Both the position numbers and the translations under genes were made by a program. This document shows, piece by piece, positions 1-5,185 of a stretch of DNA of 5,185 nt. Origin of the DNA: Gammaproteobacteria bacterium (GTDB taxonomy: Bacteria; Pseudomonadota; Gammaproteobacteria; UBA6429; Thiohalophilaceae); assembly GCA_029880425.1 (NCBI GenBank), contig JAOUOK010000174.1, forward strand, positions 1 to 5,185. Reading direction: 5' to 3'. The first letter of the stretch is position 1, and every line of letters starts with the position of its first letter. The notes under the pieces were generated by a model. The model was not told the origin of the DNA, did not search any database, and saw only the letters and a program-made list of their open reading frames with translations.

Positions 1-1
1 G

Positions 2-634
2 GAACAAAAATACGTATTTACCGGTGAATTGCAGGTAAAAAATCTGGCCTGTTGGCGTAATGATCAGGTTCTGTTTGAGAGTTTAAATTTATCTTTAAGC
101 CCCGGAAGTGTACTGTTTTTAGAGGGGGAAAATGGTAGCGGTAAAACCAGCTTATTACGGATTCTTTGTGGTTTTCGGCTTGCAGATGAAGGTGAAATTT
201 TATGGAATAACCAATCAACATCATCGTTGCCTGAGTACTTTGAAAATATTTCTTTTGTCGGACATAAAAACGGTATCAAGGATGAACTTAGCGTTGAAGA
301 AAACCTTAATTTAATGCGCTCAATGGCGACCGCCTCCGATATAAAAACGGGCGAGGTTTTAAAAAAAATTGGCCTGTTTAAAAAATCGGATGTATTAAGT
401 CGTCTCCTATCAGCAGGACAAAAGCGAAAGCTTGCGCTCGCGCGCTTAATGATGACAAATAATTCTTTCTGGGTACTCGATGAACCCTTCACGTCATTAG
501 ATAAAAGCAGCGTTATTTTTTTTGAAACCCTGATAAAGAAACATATTGCCCGGGGTGGTATGTTAATTTTAACTTCGCATCATGATATTGATTTATCCGG
601 CTTGCCGGTGAATCAATTTAGCTTAAGTAAGTAA
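2..634 (+). CDS. ccmA: Heme exporter ATP-binding protein CcmA (5' end possibly outside window)
   Basis: ATPase subunit of the CcmAB ABC complex. In the cytoplasm it hydrolyses ATP to release heme-loaded CcmE from CcmCD during cytochrome c maturation. Numbering from the TTG at 29, the protein has Walker A GENGSGKT (33-40), the CcmA-typical segment VGHKNGIKDELSVEENL starting at 77, the signature LSAGQ (127-131; LSAGQ is usual for CcmA in place of LSGGQ), Walker B WVLDEP with D151 and catalytic E152, the D-loop SLD (156-158) and the H-loop histidine H184. The nucleotide-binding domain is complete. The start is uncertain: TTG at 29 gives 201 residues but has no spaced Shine-Dalgarno, and the frame is open upstream to base 2 (EQKYVFTGE before the TTG). 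E. coli CcmA is about 207 residues, so either a TTG start or a start just left of the window is plausible. The stop at 632-634 lies 7 nt before ccmB. Product assignment is firm; only the start is in doubt. Confidence 0.95.
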   Translation, partial: EQKYVFTGELQVKNLACWRNDQVLFESLNLSLSPGSVLFLEGENGSGKTSLLRILCGFRLADEGEILWNNQSTSSLPEYFENISFVGHKNGIKDELSVEENLNLMRSMATASDIKTGEVLKKIGLFKKSDVLSRLLSAGQKRKLALARLMMTNNSFWVLDEPFTSLDKSSVIFFETLIKKHIARGGMLILTSHHDIDLSGLPVNQFSLSK

Positions 635-641
635 ATAAATT

Positions 642-1310
642 ATGTTTAATGCCTGGTCTCAAATAATAAAGCGTGATTTGCTCATTGCTTTTCGCCGTCG
701 TTCAGAAATTATTCACCCGTTGATTTTTTTTGTCATGGTTATTTCTCTATTTCCGCTCGCGATTGGTGACGATAAAGTATTATTGCAAAAAATTGCACCG
801 GCGATTATCTGGGTAACAGCGTTATTAGCTACCATGTTATCGCTGGACAATTTATTCCGTTCAGATTTTGAGGATGGAAGTCTGGAACAAATGACGTTAT
901 TGAAGGTCCCATTATCATTCCTGGTTACAGCGAAAATTACGGCACACTGGCTCATTACCGGTTTACCGTTGATTCTAATAACCCCGCTACTTGCAGTGTT
1001 ACTTTACCTGTCAGCGGAAACGACCGGGATGTTATTACTGACACTGTTGTTAGGGACACCGACATTAAGTTTAATTGGTGCGGTAGGAATTGCGCTAACA
1101 GTTGCGCTACGTCAAGGTGGCGTGATTTTATCTTTGCTAATCTTGCCCCTGTATATACCGGTGCTGATATTTGCGACACTTGCATTACAAAATACGGTGC
1201 AAGGATTCTCAGCTGAAGCACAATTGGCTATGATGTTGGCTATTTTGATTCTGGCAATTACCTTAGCACCGTTCGCTATAGCTGCTGCCTTGAAAGTGAG
1301 TTTGAATTAA
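642..1310 (+). CDS. ccmB: Heme exporter membrane protein CcmB
   Basis: Integral membrane subunit paired with CcmA in the ABC complex that frees holo-CcmE from CcmCD. At 222 residues it matches the family length (about 220). Six hydrophobic segments are visible, at roughly 24-42, 51-68, 101-123, 128-154, 160-181 and 194-217. After a basic N-terminal stretch (KRDLLIAFRRR, 10-20) comes the family-typical acidic loop LDNLFRSDFEDGSLEQ (68-83). A second conserved block, RQGGVILSLLILPLYIPVLIF (157-177), is typical of CcmB. The ATG at 642 is 7 nt after the ccmA stop, and only a weak purine-rich sequence precedes it, so translation probably depends partly on coupling to ccmA. No truncation or missing segment is seen. 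The assignment rests on motifs, topology and its place between ccmA and ccmC. Confidence 0.96.
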   Translation: MFNAWSQIIKRDLLIAFRRRSEIIHPLIFFVMVISLFPLAIGDDKVLLQKIAPAIIWVTALLATMLSLDNLFRSDFEDGSLEQMTLLKVPLSFLVTAKITAHWLITGLPLILITPLLAVLLYLSAETTGMLLLTLLLGTPTLSLIGAVGIALTVALRQGGVILSLLILPLYIPVLIFATLALQNTVQGFSAEAQLAMMLAILILAITLAPFAIAAALKVSLN

Positions 1311-1313
1311 TAA

Positions 1314-2069
1314 ATGAATATTACTCAGAGTATTACCCGTCTGTACCACCAGTTTGCCTCACCCCCATACTTTTATCGAATTTCGGGCTTGTGGCTACCT
1401 TATATTATGGGACTTTTTATCCTGTTGTTTGCAGCAGGGTTATACGGTGGCCTGGTTACCGCACCAACAGATTATGAACAAGGCGAAGCATACCGGATTA
1501 TTTTTGTTCATGTACCGGCCGCCTGGATGTCACTCTTTATATATATGGTCATGGCTATTTCTGGTGCAATTGGATTAATCTGGCGTATGAAGCTTGCAGA
1601 AATTGTAATGATTTGCAGCGCACCGATCGGCGCGAGTTTTACCTTCCTCGCACTGGCAACAGGTTCGATCTGGGGTAAACCGATGTGGAATACCTGGTGG
1701 GTTTGGGATGCACGTTTAACCTCGGAACTTTTACTGTTATTTTTATACCTGGGCGTTATGGCGTTATATAATGCTATTGAAGATAAACGCACCGCGGCAC
1801 GGGCTGTTGCTATCCTTGCTATAGTGGGCGTAGTTAATATACCTGTTATTCATTATTCAGTAGAATGGTGGAATACCCTTCACCAGGGGCCAACGGTGAC
1901 CAAGTTTGATAAACCTTCTATTCATCTTTCCATGTTAATCCCGTTATTAATCATGGCTGTTGCCTTTAAACTTTTTTATATAGGCAATTTATTTATGCGA
2001 GTCCGTACCGAGATATTAGTGCGTGAACAAAAAAGTAAATGGGTAAAAGAACTGGCTGAGGAAAGTTAA
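1314..2069 (+). CDS. ccmC: Heme lyase/heme-handling protein CcmC
   Basis: Inner-membrane protein of the heme handling protein (HHP) family. It presents heme in its periplasmic WWD region and attaches it covalently to CcmE. At 251 residues it is close to E. coli CcmC (about 245). The tryptophan-rich WWD segment lies at about 120-135 (WGKPMWNTWWVWDARL). The two axial heme-ligand histidines of the family are present: H66 in FVHVPAAW and H190 in WWNTLHQG, equivalent to E. coli H60 and H184. Six hydrophobic segments are visible at approximately 28-48, 63-90, 96-116, 136-153, 163-180 and 204-226. The ATG at 1314 is only 3 nt after the ccmB stop and has no strong Shine-Dalgarno, which suggests translational coupling. 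The short length and the lack of the extra CcmF segments separate it from CcmF and CcsA-type proteins. Confidence 0.97.
   Translation: MNITQSITRLYHQFASPPYFYRISGLWLPYIMGLFILLFAAGLYGGLVTAPTDYEQGEAYRIIFVHVPAAWMSLFIYMVMAISGAIGLIWRMKLAEIVMICSAPIGASFTFLALATGSIWGKPMWNTWWVWDARLTSELLLLFLYLGVMALYNAIEDKRTAARAVAILAIVGVVNIPVIHYSVEWWNTLHQGPTVTKFDKPSIHLSMLIPLLIMAVAFKLFYIGNLFMRVRTEILVREQKSKWVKELAEES
2058..2065 (+). promoter_or_regulatory. Ribosome binding site of ccmD inside the 3' end of ccmC
   Basis: GAGGAAAG lies in the last codons of ccmC, with its GAGGA core 8 nt before the ccmD ATG at 2071. It is the clearest Shine-Dalgarno match among the gene junctions here. It supports the short ccmD frame as a real, efficiently translated gene. 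This is inferred from sequence only. Confidence 0.65.
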
Positions 2070-2070
2070 T

Positions 2071-2223
2071 ATGGAATTTCTGGATTTTGGAAAATATAAT
2101 TTTTATATCTGGGCATCTTACGGATTAACCTTTCTGGTGTTGATTTTAAATGTTGTCTTTCCTGTTATGGCAAAGAAAAAACAACTGCATAGAATCAAAC
2201 GTCAAAATTATTTAAATCAATAA
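2071..2223 (+). CDS. ccmD: Heme exporter protein CcmD (50-residue membrane protein)
   Basis: Small single-pass membrane protein that binds CcmC and CcmE and is needed for release of holo-CcmE from CcmC. The frame translates to 50 residues beginning MEFLDFGKYNFYIWASYG and ending RQNYLNQ. It has the CcmD pattern: a short N-terminus with GKY..Y(I/V)W.SYG (7-18), one hydrophobic helix (about 11-34), then a strongly basic cytoplasmic tail (KKKQLHRIKR, 35-44). E. coli CcmD is somewhat longer, at about 69 residues, but 45-70 is normal for the family. The ATG lies 1 nt after the ccmC stop, and a good Shine-Dalgarno (GAGGA) sits inside the end of ccmC. The position between ccmC and ccmE is diagnostic. 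It falls below common ORF length cut-offs and is easily missed. Confidence 0.94.
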   Translation: MEFLDFGKYNFYIWASYGLTFLVLILNVVFPVMAKKKQLHRIKRQNYLNQ

Positions 2224-2228
2224 ATTTT

Positions 2229-2236
2229 AAAGAGAA
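2229..2236 (+). promoter_or_regulatory. Ribosome binding site selecting the GTG start of ccmE
   Basis: AAAGAGAA ends 5 nt before GTG 2242, in the short ccmD-ccmE gap. The first in-frame ATG of ccmE is well inside the gene, after the membrane anchor (M35), so this purine-rich site and the basic anchor that follows support the GTG as the true start. Confidence 0.55.
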
Positions 2237-2241
2237 CGATT

Positions 2242-2670
2242 GTGAAACCTGCACGTAAAAAACGCTTATTTTTTATTATATTCCTGATAACCGGCATCGC
2301 GGTGGCAGCCGGCTTTGCTTTGTACGCCTTTAACCAGAACCTGATGTTTTATTTCTCTCCGTCTGAAGTTAAACAAGGTAAAGCACCGGTTAATAAGTTA
2401 TTCCGTATGGGTGGCATGGTTGTCGAAGGTACATTTAAGAAAGAAAAAAATACGCTAAAAGTGTTTTTTGATATAACTGACTATGAGAAAACCGTGACTG
2501 TTGAATATACCGGGCTTTTACCTGATTTATTCAGAGAAGGTCAGGGTATTATTAGTCGTGGTAAGTTAAATTCCGATGGTATTTTTGTAGCAGAAGAAGT
2601 GCTGGCGAAGCATGATGAAAATTACATGCCGCCTGAAGTCGCGGAATCGTTAAAGAAAGCTAAAAAATAA
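2242..2670 (+). CDS. ccmE: Heme chaperone CcmE (holocytochrome c synthesis)
   Basis: Membrane-anchored periplasmic heme chaperone. It accepts heme from CcmCD through a covalent bond to a histidine and passes it to CcmF. The 142-residue protein has a basic N-terminus (KPARKKR), a single signal-anchor helix at about 9-30 and an OB-fold-like beta domain at about 40-118 that includes GGMVVEGTFKK and YTGLLPDLFREGQGII. The heme-binding segment LAKHDENYMPPEV (121-133) carries H124, the covalent heme ligand (E. coli H130), and Y128 (E. coli Y134). The protein is therefore the histidine type, not the cysteine variant found in some archaea and deltaproteobacteria. A lysine-rich tail ends the protein. 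The start is GTG at 2242, chosen because AAAGAGAA lies 5 nt upstream and the protein then begins directly with the basic anchor. It follows ccmD by 18 nt. Confidence 0.97.
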   Translation: MKPARKKRLFFIIFLITGIAVAAGFALYAFNQNLMFYFSPSEVKQGKAPVNKLFRMGGMVVEGTFKKEKNTLKVFFDITDYEKTVTVEYTGLLPDLFREGQGIISRGKLNSDGIFVAEEVLAKHDENYMPPEVAESLKKAKK

Positions 2671-2696
2671 ATTTTAATCTTAAAAAGTAATTAAAT

Positions 2697-4664
2697 ATGA
2701 TTCCTGAACTTGGTCACTTTGCATTAATTATGGCGCTGGTCATCGCGCTGGTCCAATCCAGCTTACCTGTTATTGGTGCAGCAAAAGGCATTGACAGCTG
2801 GGTGGCAATGGCAAAATCGATTGCACGCTTACAGTTATTTTTTATGCTCATTGCATTTGCAGCCTTAACGTATGCGTTTATCGTTCATGATTTTTCGGTA
2901 CTTTATGTCGCCAGTAACTCCAATACCCAATTACCATTGCTATTTAGGATATCGGCTGTTTGGGGCGGGCATGAAGGCTCATTATTATTCTGGGCGTTAA
3001 CATTATCTCTTTGGACAGGCGCAGTTACTGTTTTTAGCAAAAGTATTCCAAAGGATATGCTGGCTCGCGTGATTAGCGTGCTGGGTATGGTCAGTGTTGG
3101 TTTTTTACTCTTTATGTTACTGACATCCAACCCCTTTGATCGCCTTGCCGTTGCACCTGCTGAAGGCCGCGATTTAAACCCGTTGTTACAGGATTTTGGT
3201 TTAGCGATTCATCCACCAATGTTGTACATGGGCTATGTTGGATTTTCAGTAGCTTTTGCTTTTGCCATTGCGGCAATGCTGGGTGGCAAGCTTGATGCAG
3301 CATGGGCGCGTTGGTCTCGTCCCTGGACAGCGATTGCCTGGATCTTTTTAACCCTGGGTATTTCACTTGGCAGCTGGTGGGCCTACTACGAACTTGGTTG
3401 GGGTGGCTGGTGGTTCTGGGATCCTGTAGAGAATGCCTCTTTCTTACCCTGGTTAGTAGGTACAGCATTAATGCATTCTTTAGCGGTAACAGAAAAGCGC
3501 GGAACCTTTAAAGCATGGACGGTTTTACTCGCTATCTCTGCTTTTTCATTGAGTTTACTTGGTACCTTCCTGGTGCGTTCAGGCGTTTTAACCTCGGTTC
3601 ATGCTTTTGCAACTGATCCGGGACGGGGTGTGTTTATTTTAATCTTCCTTATTGTTGTGATTGGTGGTTCTTTAGTGTTGTATGCATGGCGAGCACCCAG
3701 TATTCGCAGCTCAGTATCATTTAATCTCTTCTCACGAGAAACGGCGTTATTATTTAATAATGTTATTTTAGTTGTGGTCGCAGCCAGTGTGTTATTAGGT
3801 ACATTGTACCCATTATTACTTGATGCACTGGGTGTTGGAAAAATTTCAGTGGGGCCACCTTATTTTAACAGTGTCTTTGTTCCACTGACGATTCCTTTAG
3901 CCATGTTAATTGGTGTTGGTGCAATGATGCGCTGGAAACAGGATAAACCTGGACGCTTAATAAAAGCGCTGGCTCCTTCACTGGTGATTAGTATAGTTGC
4001 CGGGTTGTTATTACCGTTAATGGCTGATGAATATAGTTTTGGTGCCGCGATTGGTTTAATGCTGGCAATCTGGATTACCTTATCCACTTTACAAGGGGTT
4101 CGTTTGCGTCTGGCGAATAAAGGTTACTCACTACAAGCTTTAGCCAGTGTTCCGCGTAGTTTTTATGGTATGAGTTTCGCACATATAGGTGTTGCAGTCT
4201 TTATTGTGGGTATTACCTTGACTTCGATATACAGCGAAGAAAAAGATGTCAGGATGGTACCGGGTGAAAAATTTGTTTTAAAAGGTTACAGCTTTGAGTT
4301 TAAAGGTGCGCAATCAGAACAAGGGCCAAACTATATTGCGCAAACAGGTAATCTTAGCGTAACTAAAGATGGTCAATATATTACAGACCTGAATCCTGAA
4401 AAGCGTGTATACCTGGTGCAAAAAATGCCGATGACAGAAGCCGCGATTGATGCGGGTTTAACACGTGACCTGTTTGTTGCCCTGGGTGAACCCCGTGGAG
4501 AAGAGGGGGCCTGGAGTGTACGTATATACGTGAAACCGTTTATTCGTTGGATCTGGTTGGGTACAATAATAATGGCATTGGGTGGTTTACTGGCAGCAAC
4601 TGATCGTCGTTATCGTTTAGCTAAAAAAATGGCAGAATCTGATAAGCGCGAGGCAACAGTATGA
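2697..4664 (+). CDS. ccmF: Cytochrome c heme lyase subunit CcmF
   Basis: Large inner-membrane protein of the heme handling family. With CcmH/CcmI it transfers heme from holo-CcmE to the CXXCH cysteines of apocytochrome c. At 655 residues it matches the family (E. coli about 647). Visible marks are WGGHEGSLLFW (89-99), the WWD segment GWGGWWFWDPVENASFLPW (234-252), and the four conserved histidines H172 (AIHPPMLYMGYVG), H260 (MHSLAVTEKRG), H302 (VHAFATDPGRG) and H496 (FAHIGVA), equivalent to E. coli H173, H261, H303 and H491. Many membrane segments precede a soluble periplasmic region at about 512-612, and a last helix lies near 615-634. The ATG at 2697 follows ccmE by 26 AT-rich nt with only a weak ribosome site. 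The TGA stop overlaps the ccmG ATG. It is distinguished from the related NrfE by its place within the ccm operon. Confidence 0.97.
   Translation: MIPELGHFALIMALVIALVQSSLPVIGAAKGIDSWVAMAKSIARLQLFFMLIAFAALTYAFIVHDFSVLYVASNSNTQLPLLFRISAVWGGHEGSLLFWALTLSLWTGAVTVFSKSIPKDMLARVISVLGMVSVGFLLFMLLTSNPFDRLAVAPAEGRDLNPLLQDFGLAIHPPMLYMGYVGFSVAFAFAIAAMLGGKLDAAWARWSRPWTAIAWIFLTLGISLGSWWAYYELGWGGWWFWDPVENASFLPWLVGTALMHSLAVTEKRGTFKAWTVLLAISAFSLSLLGTFLVRSGVLTSVHAFATDPGRGVFILIFLIVVIGGSLVLYAWRAPSIRSSVSFNLFSRETALLFNNVILVVVAASVLLGTLYPLLLDALGVGKISVGPPYFNSVFVPLTIPLAMLIGVGAMMRWKQDKPGRLIKALAPSLVISIVAGLLLPLMADEYSFGAAIGLMLAIWITLSTLQGVRLRLANKGYSLQALASVPRSFYGMSFAHIGVAVFIVGITLTSIYSEEKDVRMVPGEKFVLKGYSFEFKGAQSEQGPNYIAQTGNLSVTKDGQYITDLNPEKRVYLVQKMPMTEAAIDAGLTRDLFVALGEPRGEEGAWSVRIYVKPFIRWIWLGTIIMALGGLLAATDRRYRLAKKMAESDKREATV
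4650..4664 (+). promoter_or_regulatory. ccmG ribosome binding site and ATGA stop-start overlap
   Basis: GAGG at 4650-4653 lies within the ccmF tail, 7 nt before the ccmG ATG at 4661. The ATG shares bases with the ccmF stop TGA (4662-4664). This arrangement is typical of translational coupling, so CcmG synthesis is probably tied to translation of CcmF. The coupling is inferred, while the overlap is seen directly. Confidence 0.6.
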
Positions 4665-5185
4665 ACCGTGCCCTGATACCTTTATTTGCATTTATTGTAC
4701 TTGTTGTATTTTTAGCAATAGGCTTAACAAAAGACCCGCGTAAATTGCCGTCTCCTTTTATTGGTAAAACTGCGCCAACATTTACCTTACCCTTACTACA
4801 TCAGAATGATAAAACATTCTCTCCGGAGTATATGCTGGGCAAAGTCTGGGTTTTAAATGTATGGGCATCCTGGTGTGTATCCTGTCGTGCAGAGCACGAG
4901 GTTTTAAATGAGCTGGTTAAGAACAACAAGGTGAACCTGATTGGATTGAACTATAAAGATGAAGTCATGGATGCGCGCCAATGGCTGAGCCGTTATGGCG
5001 ATCCTTACCAGCTTAGTATTAGTGATATCGCGGGACTGACAGGAATTGACTGGGGTGTATACGGTGTTCCGGAAACGTTTGTTATCGACAAAAAAGGCAT
5101 TGTCCGCTTAAAACATACCGGGCCTGTGATACATAAAGATATTAAAGAAAAAATTATTCCATTGCTGGAACAGCTGGAGAAAGAG
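4661..5185 (+). CDS. ccmG: Thiol:disulfide interchange protein CcmG/DsbE (3' end outside window)
   Basis: Membrane-anchored periplasmic thioredoxin-like reductant. It receives electrons from DsbD/CcdA and keeps apocytochrome c cysteines (directly or through CcmH) reduced for heme attachment. The 175 visible residues include an N-terminal anchor helix (about 4-22), the family opening LPSPFIGKTAPTFTLP (29-44), the active site WASWCVSCRAEH with C72 and C75 (69-79), and GVYGVPETFVID (132-143) with the cis-proline P137 and the GVPET motif typical of CcmG/DsbE. The central pair is Val-Ser where E. coli has Pro-Thr; both fit reducing-type members. The ATG at 4661 overlaps the ccmF stop in an ATGA arrangement, preceded by GAGG at 4650-4653. 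No stop occurs before the window edge. E. coli DsbE has 185 residues, so only a few C-terminal residues should be missing. Confidence 0.96.
   Translation, partial: MNRALIPLFAFIVLVVFLAIGLTKDPRKLPSPFIGKTAPTFTLPLLHQNDKTFSPEYMLGKVWVLNVWASWCVSCRAEHEVLNELVKNNKVNLIGLNYKDEVMDARQWLSRYGDPYQLSISDIAGLTGIDWGVYGVPETFVIDKKGIVRLKHTGPVIHKDIKEKIIPLLEQLEKE

Noticed and set aside
64..492. A 142-codon open frame on the minus strand opposite ccmA.
   Set aside because: It lies fully antisense to a gene with all ABC ATPase motifs, its translation shows no recognisable domain, and no ribosome site or context supports it.
21..613. The 9-base direct repeat CCGGTGAAT at 21-29 and 605-613, near both ends of ccmA.
   Set aside because: A 9-base match is expected many times by chance in a window this long, both copies lie in coding sequence, and there is no associated mobile-element structure.
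2671..2696. The AT-rich gap between ccmE and ccmF as a possible terminator or internal promoter.
   Set aside because: It is only 26 nt, has no GC-rich hairpin followed by a T run, and is too short to hold a convincing -35/-10 pair. It is best read as a leader for ccmF.
3112..3468. A 118-codon open frame on the minus strand opposite ccmF.
   Set aside because: It covers the strongly conserved CcmF histidine and WWD regions on the other strand. The predicted peptide is low in recognisable structure, so it is a by-product of ccmF codon constraints.
1..5185. The possibility of a new or accessory system hidden in the window.
   Set aside because: Nearly every base is assigned to seven well-known ccm genes in the standard order with intact key residues. 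No unexplained gene, repeat array or mobile element remains.

Overview
This window is a single, uninterrupted run of seven same-strand genes: the cytochrome c maturation (System I) operon, in the order ccmA-ccmB-ccmC-ccmD-ccmE-ccmF-ccmG(dsbE). All genes read on the + strand. The gene order, the protein lengths and the diagnostic motifs (CcmC and CcmF tryptophan-rich WWD segments, the CcmE heme-binding KHDENYMPPEV segment, the CcmG WCxxC site) all fit a proteobacterial, most likely gammaproteobacterial, chromosome. The base composition leans AT, many codons end in A/T, and gaps between genes are AT-rich. I cannot name a genus from this sequence.

Layout: ccmA occupies the left edge (to 634). 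Its frame is open to the edge, so its true start may lie just outside. ccmB (642-1310), ccmC (1314-2069) and ccmD (2071-2223, a 50-residue gene that is easy to miss) follow with gaps of 7, 3 and 1 nt. ccmE (2242-2670, GTG start) follows an 18-nt gap, and ccmF (2697-4664) a 26-nt gap. ccmG starts inside the ccmF stop codon (ATGA overlap, 4661) and runs off the right edge after 175 codons without a stop. No stretch longer than about 26 nt is non-coding, so there is no room for an internal promoter region or terminator between genes. The operon promoter and any ccmH/ccmI genes would lie outside the window.

How the genes work together: CcmC, held with CcmD, displays heme at the outer face of the inner membrane and loads it covalently onto the histidine of CcmE. 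The ABC transporter-like CcmA2B1 complex uses ATP hydrolysis to release holo-CcmE from CcmCD. CcmF (with CcmH/CcmI, not in this window) takes heme from holo-CcmE and ligates it to the CXXCH motif of apocytochrome c. CcmG supplies reducing power to keep the apocytochrome cysteines as thiols. Every key residue that I could check is present, so the pathway looks functional. I see no mobile element, CRISPR array, RNA gene or unrecognised gene, and no sign of a previously undescribed system. The findings are small points about start sites, coupling and composition.
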